In this document: one piece after another, positions 1 through 12,289 of the stretch | Layout of the letters: each line of letters starts with the position of its first letter | Numbering within the stretch: position 1 is the stretch's first letter | Source of the DNA: Parascedosporium putredinis | Taxonomy: Eukaryota > Ascomycota > Sordariomycetes > Microascales > Microascaceae | DNA length: 64,000 bases | Reading direction: 5' to 3' | NCBI GenBank assembly: GCA_949357655.1 | Contig: CASHTG010000001.1 | Span: forward strand, 744,001 to 808,000 | Notes under the pieces: model-generated | Seen by the model: only the letters and a program-made list of their open reading frames with translations | Told to the model about the DNA's origin: nothing | Databases searched by the model: none | Position numbers and translations under genes: made by a program

Positions 1-3000
1 CGCCTCGGGTCGTTTTCCTTCTGACTAAAATCGCCACTGGATTTATCTCCGGGGACCGCCGGGGCTCAAGGCGCTGCCAGCCCTGGGTTCTGGCCTCAAG
101 TCTACCGAAGTACTCCCCACCACCGCTGTCGCTGGGAATTGGCGAAAGCTCGGGGAATTTTCGAACGATCTATGATGTTTATCAATGAGAATAAGTTTGG
201 CTCGATTCGGCGTTGCTCATCGCACGCCGCTCATTCCCTCGCCCGCCATCAAGATAAGGAAGAAGTAAAAGGCCCTTTCCAGCTCAGGACGAAAAAGAAA
301 TTGAGTTACAGGGCTTGCACTATTGTTGCGCGGCACATGAGATTGGCCGGGTGGATCAAGTGCCATCGACCTGAGCAAATTCACGGGTGGGATGGCATGC
401 CGCAAGCGTGGTCTGGGCTCGATAATGGACCATCGCAAGCCACCACCAATATAGTGTGGGCACACTCGAAGTCAAGGTGGGGAAAAACCGATGTTATGCA
501 ATTCGCAGGAGTTTGACTCGCAGTTTCCCCGGGCCAGGCTCTTGGATTTGCGGCGCTGAAAGCTATTGAAGGATATCCGCAATAGGATCAATATGTTCAA
601 GCCCTATCTCCAAAGGGAGGGTTGCGAGGCCACGAAGTTCGTCAAACAACTCAAAAGGAAGCGCAGCCTGGGGGATTTGTCCAGTGGCGAGGAGCGAGCG
701 CTATAGCCACCACCGCTATCATAATCACTCGTTGTTAACTATGGGTTTGGGCAAGTGGGGGTTGATGCTGTGTCCGGCATACAGTAATACAACAATATCA
801 AACATTGATTGGAATTCAATTCTTCCATCACCTCCCCTTGAACGCTAACTAGATCAGAACTATGGGCACCTTTTTTATTTTTTATTTTCTGTCGGGGAAT
901 TTGGGACAAAGGGAAGGGTGGGCAGGGTGGGCCAGATCGGGAAGCTTTGCGGCGCGCCGCCACGATGACTCGGACTCGAGAAGGGAAATAGCGGACGGAA
1001 TGAGTTACTTGAGTAATAGGTGCTCCGTCAATGTTTGTTGGGTTGGGTGACGGTCGAATTGCCATGATGTCACTGAGGGGCTGGGGTGGCAAATAGAGGG
1101 GTGTTCGCATAGTAAGATTAGGGCGATCGCTCTAAGTTTTGCAGAATCAAGAGAGTCACGGTACGCGGGCACCGAGGTACCTCGACCTCGCGAATGAATG
1201 CTCTGGAGGTGGTGAGATGATCCGTGTTCATCGTACGCCAGGCACTGCCGAGAGGCCGCTGCCTCGCCATTACGAGACCGACACAGAACTGATGATGGGA
1301 TATGAATGGAGCCATGAAAGAAATGGATAGATCAATGACTCCGCTGCGCTTAGGCAATGACGGTAGTGACGGCATTAAACGAAACCCTTGACTTCTACAG
1401 AGGAGGCTTGTAGATGGGCATCCGCACGCCGGCGCGGAATTCAACGATTACTTTCGGCGGGCGAACTCTGGCCGCCAACGAGACGTGAGCAGAGCCGAAT
1501 CTTTAGACGCCGGTGGTCCTCCGGTACAACGGAAGCGGTGATCGAGCCTCCGATACTGCATGGACCGGCATCAGTGAAAGCGCCAGTTGACGAAGTGCAT
1601 GAACGATTGCCTTATTGTCTTTAGGAGAGATTTAATTATTTTTTGGACAAAACCTACTGGTCCTCCAAAATTCCTGTACCAAATCTGACAAAGAGGGATT
1701 CTGCGGGTGTTGAGGAATTCGCCACCGGCCAGTCAAGCAAGGTAGTAGGTGAGGGCAAGGAAAAGGAAGCGTGTTGCAGATCCCTCTTTGCACGCACGGG
1801 TCCCTGAGATGACGATTTACTATCAAAACGGATGCCGCTGGTGATTGGTTCTCATCACAATTTATTAGCGTGGCCCCTTGCGTAGCGGATTTTATCTGAA
1901 AGGAATCTGCTGGCTGATCGTCTTGTGCACTTTCCTAATTCTTCCCCGGGCTTCCCTCCCCAGTGAGTGGCCACCGATGATGCAGGAAAAGAAGGTATTA
2001 GAAAATGAAATCACAACCACACATCAGTAAGGTGGCGGACGGGTGCCTGCCTTTCCGAGATGACGCCGGTCCCAGTCTTTTCATCGTCACTTCCATCATC
2101 GTCCCGAAAAAGCCACCCAGATAATTTCCAAAGAGGCGGGGCGGAACTAGAAGCTAAAAAGAAGGAGTTTCCGTGCTCGGGAAGGAGGCGACGGGAATAT
2201 GTTGCCCTCGAGCTCTACACACTCTGACGTGAGGCTCATCGTCATAGCCTTGCCACAACTCGCGATGGAAGAGAGGAGGGTGCACGGCGGGAGGCGAAGA
2301 TGACTTCAAAATGGTCCCTCCCCTTGAATGACGCTTTGGCTTGCCTCCTCTTGTTGGTCCCCCCCACTCTTTTTTTTTTTTTTTCCTTTTCTTCGCTTTT
2401 TCGGGAGTGGAGAGGGGCCAAGGGGAACGGCAGCTTAACATATATCACTCGACGTATCTTTTCGCACGGCGACCCTTCCCCACCACCCATCCACACCCCA
2501 AGAGGTCTGAAGCCACCATTCTCGTCATAGAGACGGGGGTCCGTTTTACTGTTTCAGCCTCTGAATAAGAGAGGCGGAACTTGAGGGTGCGCTGATCGTC
2601 ACTTCTTCCGCTCCGCTCCGTAGTTACCGTGAGGATCCTCGATCGGTGGGTCGGTAAGACAACTAGCAACTAGTCTCCTCGCCCGAGAAGTACTCCTTTA
2701 GAGAAGGAGCCGGACTGCCTTAAGCCTCCCCCACTCCGACGTGAGCACGGAGCGGCGGTTGAGAGGATGAAGAAGGGGGTAGAGTGTCGAGTGTTGGTGA
2801 GGATCTGGTTTACTCTTCCGTCATCTTCGTCATTAGCCTTACTCTCCTCTATATCGTCGGGACCAACTTCAAGAAAACCTCTACCCCCCTTCTTTTCCTT
2901 CCCCCATGGCTGATAGTGTCATAGGTTTCATCATCTCGGACTTGGAGGCACGGTCCCGCCATTGTTGCCAGTGGTCGCCTGGAACCATATCCCGGATGAT

Positions 3001-5561
3001 CCTCGTAGCCAGTGCAGCGAGTCCCCGGATGATCTATGTTTTCTCATTGGACCCCCGGCACAGCAAGAACTCGCCCTCGGTCTGCGATATACATGCCTGC
3101 TTCGACGGGCAACCTTAAGGGTGAAGGTGATGGTAGCTTAACTCGGAAGGACGAGCACCCCGGATTGGCTTTGGAACTGGTCATTGTCCAAGGTACTTCA
3201 ATGGGCAGCACCCTTGGCTCGGAAAATCCCCTGCAAGCTCAAGCCAAGAGGGAGTTCCGCACGGCTCTTCACAGTCCCGGTCCCTACAATCAAGTGTGTC
3301 TTACACGAGAGATGCCAGCAGCAGACGATGGCTCTTCTCTTGCGATCCTGCCAAAAGCGACCCCACCCTCGCCAAGTTGACCCGTCTCTCCTGAACATTG
3401 CAGCACAAAGTACCCCGAGCCAGACAAATTATCACAAGGAGGGCAGCGGTTGAATGCCCCGCTCCAAAGTCGTTCATTGCAGATCTTGTTGATCACCCAC
3501 ATCTTGAAGCGGTAAAAGCTTGAAGGGCCCAACATGTATCTGCAATTTGTCGATCCTCCCCGGGAAAAGAAAAACCTAAAGGTCAAATGGAGGAGGCTCC
3601 CTGACAACCCTCAAAAATAGAGTCGTCAGTTCTGGTGAGGGATCGAGGAAGAGGAAGGCGTCTTTTACCCTGTGGTTCCCGAGAGAAGGGCGATTTGCTT
3701 AGATGCTCTCAGGATCAGCACCATTTAGCGAGAGATTACTCGTTCTAATTCTACGAACGGCCTCCTGGGGCAAGGCTTTTCCCAGCCGCGTTCATTGGGT
3801 AGTTGTGGTTTGGTACAACATTGCTCGGAAAGTGCGTTGACCCCTTTCCGGTATCTACACCATGTTTTCGTTAGTCGCCGTTTCGTGGCCTCCTCCCCTT
3901 GCCCAGAAAGTCTAGGGTATGAGTGGTGCCCTCTACCTCACGTCCCCCAAGATAATACTGAAAGATGTATATCTGCGGGTCTGGACGGTGGAGCTGGTGG
4001 AATGCAGCCTTTTGTCGACTGCAGCCTCAGCATTGATTGCTGTGGCAGTTACTCCATACCCCTTTCAATCTCGAGGAAGGGCTAGTGCAGACGAGTATAC
4101 AGTGCATAGCTGCACGAGAGAGGACCTTCCCTGACTACCAAGGCAAGATTCTGGGACCGGGATGACACTAATGCACGTGTGAAGAGCCTGTTGGCAACGT
4201 CTCCTTGTTCGGCGGCCGTTTCTCATTTAACTTATTTCTCCCACGCGTGTACACTCCACAGATCTTGGGCTGGCCGTGGTCCGTCCCAGGAGAGACAGGC
4301 TGGCCGAGTCTTGAGTTTTTGCATAGCGACTTGTGAGTCGTTTCTTCGGGACTTCGATCTCAAAGTTTGGCGAGGGACGAACAGGGGACGGAACGAAGGC
4401 GATGAGGGATGAAAAGAAGAGAAATCCTCGACAGGCCCGACCATGTCCCTTGCCTTGCGTTGGAGAAAAGCAGGAAGGCACAAGGACGCCTCGTCCTCGC
4501 TCTTTTCAGAGGGCATGCAAGCGATGCTTTCGTCGAAACATATCGGTATCTACCAATGCCGTTCTATGAATGCGTGGTGGTACATCTACAAGAGAGGGTG
4601 TGCCTCGCAGTTCCTGGCCCATCCACCCTTCTGTTTTTCAATGCCCTAGAAACTATTCCCGAACCAAGACATTTTTGACTTCGAGTGAAGGCTGGCCTTG
4701 TCATCTTGAGGATTGCACGGGTGACCGAGAGGGCCGAGAGCCATAAATTGGGTTCTTCAAAACAATGGGTTGAAGTTTGGGAGTACGTCACAGTATGCTT
4801 TGCAAAGGGGAAAAGAAAGGGCGAAACAATGGGTCGGTCCATGAGCGCGGGTGTTGAGATCTCAGTCCCCTTTTCCTCTGCAACTCCCACGGCAGGACGG
4901 TTCTCCCGACAAGGAAATGATCGGCAAGGCCGATGCATTGAGGTTGTGCATGGTGTACTTCTACGACGCTACATTAGTGTGGTTTAATTTTTAGTGTACC
5001 AGTGTCCAGATTTGCAGCTGCATCCCGGGATAGGGCAGCCCCAGTCCAGTCTGTCAAAATTGGCTTCATCAATGTGTTGGATGGGAGAGGGGAGGAGAGG
5101 GGTATCACGGTAATGGGTGAGCTTTGAGCTTTTTCTTTTCTTTTCTTTTCTTTTTCTTCTTATCCATTCCCCACCCCCGGCTCTGCCCTGCCTTCTCCAA
5201 CGCAAACAAGGGACAATGATACGGAGTACGTGGCATGGGACGGAAGGGGCGCGAGGCCCTTTCGCGAGATGACAGCGGATGACAGGAGGAACGGAGTATT
5301 ACCGGACTGAGGCCTTTTCCCGGATCATTGCCATTGACCGACAGAGGGGATCATTGGGAGAGGAGGCTTTCACGAGCAGATGGGCTTGATGCGCGTTGCC
5401 TTCTCTCACCGTCACTAACCACCCCTCTTTTCAATTATGGCTTCCAATGGAATGGGGTGTTTGCGCGTCAGAATCGTTGGGTCACCATCCATTTGTTCCA
5501 AGCGGATGATCGGGCTCCCACTTGCCGCCCCCTTCTTGTGTGCTCGTCCTTCTGGACCTTC

Positions 5562-5740
5562 TTCCTCACCCCTCTTCAGCCTGTTTCTCCTCTCTGTCTC
5601 TCTTTCCCTCTTCCTCTCCCTCCCCTCCTTTCCTCTCGCGCTCTCTCTCTCTCTCTTGTCTCCTCTCATTCCCTCCCTCCCCCTCTCTCTTTCTTCATCT
5701 CCCCTCTCCCTCTTCCTCCCCCTTTTCCTAGTCTCCCACG
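5562..5740. repeat. CT-rich polypyrimidine tract
   Basis: About 180 bases are almost purely C and T on the plus strand, with short (CT)n runs near 5640-5660 and 5685-5715. Such tracts are common in fungal promoters and UTRs. No gene is recognised on either side, so its role is unknown. Confidence 0.7.
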
Positions 5741-6904
5741 AACACACCTACATATGTGAGCTTGCAGAGCTCACTAGCAAACCAAGTCCGCAGCTGACTT
5801 CCCTGGCGGGAGTGGCTTGCAGTGCAGAGGCCACATCGCAGGGCGCGCCGGACCACGAGAACTAGACTACGGAGGAAACACCCCGGTGGCAGGGCTCTCG
5901 GGTAGAATAGAGCACTAAGACAGCGGGGCGGGTTATCTCGCTCAAAAATGGACAAAGACACTAGTGATTTTGGCTTCTTTCTTCCTGCGAGAGATCGGGG
6001 TCTAGACCCGGAGTTCCCAGTCCATGTTTTTTTCTCTTCTGCTATTAATATTGCTTTTCTCTTCCTGAGTGAGTCCTCGTCAAAGGGACTCCTGGCGCTA
6101 AGCAGGAGTTCATGGAGATAGACAGGGGTTCGGCGGGATATCAGAGGCTGGCTCACGGGACGGGCGGGTAAGAGGTCTTAACAAGACTTTTATTCAAGCG
6201 TCGTTAACAGCTGTCACAACCTAGTTTTTGAGGGGGCATGGCTGTAGGAGCGCCCTGGAAAGTGCTGAGGGAAGAAAGACACAGAGCACGGCCTGGCCAG
6301 TACGAAACCAGCGACGCGAGGAAAAGGGAGAGGGAAAAATCGAACTGGAAAAAAACAAGAGGAAAAAAAAAAAAGAAAAGGTCACGATGGACATGGTCCT
6401 GAAACCCCGAGACAGAAGCTTGGAGATGGGGAATCAAAGCATGCTCAATCAAGGGAAACGAAAAGAAGGTGAAGGGGTACGAGATGTGCGATGTCATAGT
6501 GGCCCACGAGCCCGTGAATGTGACCGGAAGCGCCGTCCATGGGCGCGGTGGAATGGGCCCATCCGCAGCTTGTTCCGCAGCGATTTGATGAGTCGTTGTT
6601 GTTGGGGTGTTATTAATGAAGATTTTGGGATCCCGGTTTTGGCCAGTGACGTAATGGCCATCCCTCGTCATTGGCGAGGAGCCGGGGTGGATGATGCCGG
6701 AAGATCTTCGGTTGTTCGGTGCAGGGACCAGCAGGCAGGGAAGGCGGTGGGGAAATGTGGCCGCGACGTAACCCGCGAAGGAACCCGTGAAGTAACCGCC
6801 ACACTGGCAACGGAGGAAAGATACCTTGGTGAGAAGGCGATGGCACGCGCCATGCAGTCAGGCGACTGCGCTGCACGAGACCGACTGGCGTTCAAGCATC
6901 AGTG

Positions 6905-6914
6905 ATCAATTGAT
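6905..6914. promoter_or_regulatory. ATCAATTGAT palindrome, copy 1
   Basis: Exact 10-bp palindrome ATCAATTGAT, followed within 20 bases by the related strings TGGATCAATGG and GGATCC. It is one of five exact copies in the window. A protein-binding site is an inference; no neighbouring gene is recognised. Confidence 0.35.
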
Positions 6915-8827
6915 CTAATGGATCAATGGATCCCACCCCTGGGCTCTGTAGCTCTGGTTGGTGCTAATATCTAGAATCCCCTTTCAGCTCGCTTCAGACC
7001 AGCCCCAGGCGTATTAGGCCCAGCGTCTGGGGTCTCCTCGAAGAAGAACCTAGAAGCGATTTCTCATCTTCCCTAATGCGGAACCAGCCGGACTAATAAT
7101 TATCGTGTGGCTTCCCATTGGAAATTTCTTGTTCATGGGGCTTGATGACGGAGCACTCTGTCATGTCGACAGGCAAGACATGATTAAGTGTGAGTGTAGG
7201 TGTGAGTGGGGGAGAGCAAGGGAACATGGGCGCAAGGGCCCTACTAGACTGCAGGTAAATGCATCCGATCGCGAATACTCCCAGAATCCTCGCGAGGACC
7301 AAGAGATGTTGAGAGATAATAGTCTTATTGCTCTCACACCCTAGCTCGAAAAGAAAGAAAAACAATTTCGATATCTTGCACCCCCAAACTAACCACGGGA
7401 AGGAAACTGCCCTTCCCCCAAAGAAAGAATGCCGTAACCGGCATGGATGGACGAGGGTCTAGACCACGGCGTTGCATGCTCGATCGTGAGTTGGACCCAA
7501 GTTTCCCGCGATCGAAAGGCAAGCTCCGTCATCCGAACGAACCGAAGCACATGTGCCAGTGTTGGTTTCCCTTCCCTTCCCACCCCACCAACGTTTAACC
7601 CGCAACCGCAACCGCAACCCGAACCCCAACCCTACATTACATTACATGTAGAAATGAAAAGGGCAAACGCAGGTTGACGGAAGGGGAGGGGAGGGGCTAG
7701 TCACATCAAACTAGCGCGAACATGACCTCGGGGAAGGGAAACGAAGAATGGAGCAAAGAAGATGAAGAAACAAGAGCCTGCTATTAGGGCGGCGCCGTTT
7801 CCGTCTCTCCCACCCCAGGCACACCCCGCGGCCGTTTCGTGGACCCTGAACGCCAGTTTAAACGACCACAGCCAGCTCTAGGCCAAAACCGCCTCCCGGC
7901 CCACTCACGATGTTTCGCGCTTGCTTCAATAATGATATAAGGAGATAGTGTCCTAATTGGATATTACGTAGTTTTGGGAGGTCCACCACTTGGGGAGATT
8001 GAACTATTATCGTAGATAATCTCCGTCTCTAGATGCAGTGGTGGGGAAGAAGGAGCATTTGAGTCGCATTTGACTCTGTTCGGGAGTCGGTGCCCTTGGT
8101 CAAGCAAACAGGCAGGAAGAGCAAAGGGAAAATGGCCGGGCGAGCCCCGCCCCGCCCTTGCCTTGGGACGGCGGGACGCCAAAATAATGGAGTGTGTCAA
8201 AAACGCAAGGGCCCAAATATTAGTTTTCCCCTGGCGGGTTTCCCTCGTGGCTCGAGATGGGGGAGGGAAGAGGGGGGATTTGCGCGCATCCATGCTTGGA
8301 CCCAGCGAGATCGTGCCCCCGATCTCGGGTCTTCGCGTGGTGGCCGGCATCTAGACATCTTCCTTGTTTTTCGATACTTTCTCATGAGGGAGGGGAGTGT
8401 GAATGTGAGGGAGAGGGAGGGGGAAATGGAACATGGCCTCAGTTGCGAGGAGATGGGGTCTGTTGGATGACATATCGAGATCGCGCGCGTCGAGATCCCG
8501 ATGACAGGGCGAGATTTCCGATGGCGCCGGCACATCATCTGCATCTTTTTTGCCTCAAAGGGAGTCTTCCTCCTCCTTTGGAGCAAGGAGAAATGGGCAT
8601 TTTTTCTCACTTTCCCATGTTTCTATAGAATCCCCCTGTCCCCCTCCCCCCCCTCCCTTCGACTGGGCTTTATCTTGGGGGCTTTCGCCCAATTCCAAGG
8701 AACTGCAGCTTGCCAGCTTTTATCCCTCTTTCACACTATTCCTCTTTTTTGTTTGCCTCCCCGGCTGTAAGCCGCTGCTCGGGCACCTGGCGAGGCGGTG
8801 GCCGACGCCGCCGTGATGGGGTGTGAT

Positions 8828-8927
8828 GTGTGTGTGTGTGTGGGAGTCTACGGGTATAGTGTATAAGGTGGGAGGTGGGAGGTGGTGAGAGGTGGGAGGT
8901 GGTGAGAGGTGGGAGGTGGTGAGAGGG
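8828..8927. repeat. TG repeat and G-rich 17-bp minisatellite
   Basis: A (TG)n run at about 8828-8842 is followed by G-rich DNA that resolves into a 17-bp unit GGTGGTGAGAGGTGGGA at 8881-8897 and 8898-8914, plus a partial third copy to 8927. A shorter related unit (GGTGGGA) precedes it. Closely spaced GG and GGG runs on one strand could form a G-quadruplex; that is an inference. Confidence 0.8.
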
Positions 8928-11339
8928 CTTCTTGCGTCTTGCCTTGCTACTCTATTTACCTGGTTTCTACTCCCCTTTGTTCTCTTGTTACTGTTTCGTT
9001 TACTCCTTTGTTTACAAGGTTGCTATTTTCTTTTCGCTTCTTCGCGCTTCTATCTCGTTTTGCTTTTCCCTCTCGCGAACGTCGTCATCGAAATCGAACC
9101 CCGAACGACGTTTCAGCAGAGACAAGTCGACGACGCGAGCAAGGATTTGACCTGCAAGGCAAGGTAGGAGAAGGTAAGGGGTGGTGGGGGGGATGGAAAG
9201 TTGGAAGCTTCCGAGGGGGAAGCGGCATCTATCTTGGAAACGTGTGCGCCTGGCGCTCTGAACTGCAGGCTCTGCTAATCACTAGTCATTTCTCGACTTC
9301 CTTCCCCGCACCTAGGATGAGCCCTGACTCGTTGGGCTCCGAACATGACGCAAACCGAAGCCAACGAAACAAAAGAGAGCCGTTGAGAAAGAAAAAAGAA
9401 GGGATACAAGGAAAAAGAAAGAAAAAGAAACAATACGGGTAGCTTTTTGCTAGCATGAAAGGGTCCCTGCCGGGGGAGGGGGAAGGGGGACAGCGGGGCC
9501 GGACACGGATACCAACGCAGGACACGGTGCTAATGCGGGAGTGGTCCCGCCCTCTTCCATGACCACGACGGGATTTGGTGAGGGCTGGAAGCAATACTCT
9601 TTATGTTGTTACGACACGATAAATTCTCCGAAACAGGGAAACAAAACGAGTTCCGAAAGGAGAAGCGAGGAGAAAGGGGGCGCCCGGGCGTAAAAAGAAA
9701 AGAGAAAAAGAAAAGAAGACCCCGCGCGAAAAAGGGTAAGGGTGCATAGAAATATGAGATGAACTGCTTGAACTACCGACGTTCCGAGAGGAAAGCATTG
9801 TTTTACCACCAACATGACCTTTCCCAACTTGACAGTTCCCTCACGATGAAACGAGAGGCCCGAAAAGGAACCCTTCCGAAAGAGACGAGTCGCGCTCGCG
9901 CCCGAATAGGTACAAGCAGGGGAAATCAAGGGTAGCATGGACAGAAGAAGAGAAAAGATGAAAAACCGGGGAAAGCAGAAAGCGGACGGACCGAGGGCCC
10001 ACTGACCGACGTCGGAACCGGAACTCGCAACCTATGTCAATTCATTCACGCCTCGAAGCGGAGAGAGTATAAGCCAGACAAGGGAGAAGATAGGCAAACG
10101 TTTAGGGTAAAGAGAAAAAAGAAGGAGAGTAATTGAGAGCAGTAGGAAAAACCGAGGCGAATCCAAACATGGGACTCACAGATCACCAAAAGACCCGGCC
10201 GGCATAGCGTGTTGCGCATCATCCGAGCATCAATTGTCACGATGGTTGGTGTCCGCGAGGAGCGCATGACCCGTCCAAGAGAAGAAGAAGAAGAGGCCCG
10301 TAAGCGAGCAAAGCGCAAAACGATTCGGTATCCCTGCGTCGATTTTCGTCGAGCCGAGCAGGCGCGGAGTCCTCGAGACCTTATATCCTGTCCCTCTTTG
10401 GTAATTTTTTTCTTCGAATAAAAGACGTTGGGGCGAAGGGGCGGATCGATTGGAGATTCGAGAGGGAGAGCATCAGAAAACAAGAAAGAAAAAAAAAAAA
10501 AAGAAAAAAGACGGAGACGAGAGAGTTGGTCGTTGGGCTGCCCGCCCGCGTCCGGCAAAATGGAGCTGGGCGCAACAAAAACCGTCTCACAGTCGCGACG
10601 CTGTCCCTGCTTCATGGGTGTCGCGGATCTTTGCCATTGGTTTCCGTTTCATCTTTTGGCCTTTGCCGTCCCGAAAATCATCTTTGCGTGACCCGGCGCC
10701 CCTCCTCCGTGCCCCCTCCCCACGCTACCCTCTAATTTGACCTTTTTTTTTCTTTTTTCTTTTTTTCTACCGTTCCTTGGGGGCCACCAATTTTTTTCTT
10801 TCCGACGAGCCTTGGGCCAAGCCCCTCCCAACATCAATTTGGTTTTACTTTATCGTGATTGCGTGTTTGTGAGCCTTGGCCAAGACGGGAAACGCGGCCT
10901 TGGGGGTGACGGAGGGGGCCAGGAGAAAGGGGGTGCTGTTGCGGTCCCGGAAAACAGACGCTTTCAACGTGGGGGATGATGAACATCAAGGGGAGGCGGC
11001 AGGTGCATAAGGCGCAAAAAGAAAAAGACTGAGAGGCAAAGCGAAAAAGAAAAAGAACAGAATCGTGAGGCTTAAGAAAAAAAGTTCTTAATGAGATCGT
11101 CGTCCCCGGATCGCAAAGGCCAAGCCCCCCGTCCTCCAACGTCTGTCTTTATCCTTTTTCCCTTCTCGTACATCGTCTTTCGTCCGATTCTGCGACTCTT
11201 TTCTTCTTCTTCTTCTTCTTTGATAGTCACATCTGAGCTTTACATCTTCCAAAGTTAGAACAAAACCCATTCACTGCGCGACTTACAAGTCAAACGAAAA
11301 AAAAGAAACGAGGCGACAGCTCATAGCTCTTCTCCCACC

Positions 11340-11503
11340 ATGCGTTTCCAAATCATCTCCGTCCTCACGGCCGCCTCGCTGGTCGCGGCACTTACACCGC
11401 AAGGTTTCCAGCCCGGCAGCCAGAACCAGCTTTTCGTCCAGTATGGCAACCAAGCCGCTCTCAACGGCGCCGTCGTCCTCCGCGATTGTAAGTTAGGACC
11501 CTT

Positions 11504-11539
<36 letters not shown>

Positions 11540-12289
11540 ATAAAAACTCCACCAGTAATGGTAACGCTAACAACGTGATTCCCCCCCAAAAACAGCCACC
11601 CAAGTCCAGCCCACGCTCGCCACCACGCAGCGCCTCCAAGGCACCTACGCCGTGCTCATGATCGACCTCGACATCCCCACCGACACCCCCGGCCAGACCA
11701 ACACCCTGCTCCACTGGCTGCAGACCGGCCTCACCTCCTCCGCCCAGGCCACCAGCTTCAACACCACCGGCGGCACCGCCACCACCGGCCAAGTCTTCCT
11801 CCTGCAGAACCGCCAGGCCACCGCGCCCCTCGCCGAGTACATTGGGCCCAACCCCCGGCCCGCGAGCCCCTCAGCCACCGCTACACCTTCATCATCGTCG
11901 ACCACACCACCATCACCCAGCAGGGCCTCAACGCCCTCTCCACCGCTGCCCAGACTAGGGTCGGCTTCAACGCCCAGAGCATCCTCACCCAGGCCGGCCT
12001 CGCCAGCCGCGTCGTCGCCGGAAACTTCTTCAACGTCACCAACCCCGGTCCCGTCGGCAGCGGCGGCGGTAACAACAACAACAACAATAACAACAATAAC
12101 GGCGGCGGCACCAACGACGGCCAGGCGAACCCCACCGACGGCACGCAGGTCAACCCCACCGGCAGCAATACCTTTACCCAGCCTGCCGCCTCGGGCGATG
12201 TCCAAGCCGCCGGCCTTCTTTCCGTCCCTAGGGTCGGTGCCGCCTCGCTGTGCATTGCCGTTGCGAGCGTCCTGCTCTGGGCGTTGTGA
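11340..12289 (+). CDS. Secreted GPI-anchored PEBP-like protein (one frameshift)
   Basis: This is a phosphatidylethanolamine-binding-like protein of the secreted fungal type, about 280 residues. The ATG at 11340 opens a hydrophobic signal peptide (MRFQIISVLTAASLVAAL). An intron runs 11488-11595 and contains a (CT)n run. Exon 2 carries the PEBP core, with MIDLDIP and LLHWLQTGL. The tail has a Ser/Gly linker, about ten consecutive Asn codons (near 12070-12100), a Thr/Asn-rich stretch and a hydrophobic C-terminus ending LLWAL, as expected for a GPI signal. A frameshift at the C5 run 11852-11856 breaks the frame: with one more C the reading continues YIGPNPPAREPLSHRYTF and on to the stop at 12287. 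Family and topology are well supported. The ligand is unknown; family members bind phospholipids or act as protease or kinase regulators. The protein probably sits on the plasma membrane or cell wall. Confidence 0.85.
11508..11536. repeat. CT microsatellite inside an intron
   Basis: A (CT)n run of roughly a dozen units lies inside the single intron of the PEBP-like gene. It probably contributes to the polypyrimidine tract and is likely polymorphic between strains. Confidence 0.85.

Larger units (their letters stand above)
1..11339. other. Long stretch with no recognised gene
   Basis: Both strands hold many short open frames, but none shows a recognisable domain, a consistent intron pattern or the C-ending codon use of the genes further right, and many lack an ATG. 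The DNA is a patchwork of polypurine and polypyrimidine tracts, a CT-rich block, a TG repeat and a small G-rich minisatellite, which are listed separately. It could hold regulatory DNA for the gene at 11340, a non-coding RNA, or a gene too diverged or too broken by frameshifts for me to see. I cannot support a specific coding call. Confidence 0.5.

Noticed and set aside
139..516. Open frame of 125 codons on the plus strand
   Set aside because: It opens with TTG, has no domain, no matching codon bias and no splice context. Better seen as chance.
6228..6905. 225-codon open frame on the plus strand, with a long antisense frame
   Set aside because: Open frames on both strands over the same DNA, Lys/Arg/Glu-rich low-complexity reading from a purine tract, and no recognisable family.
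10046..10615. 189-codon open frame on the minus strand
   Set aside because: The reading is dominated by Ser, Phe and Leu from polypyrimidine DNA, with no domain or conserved motif.
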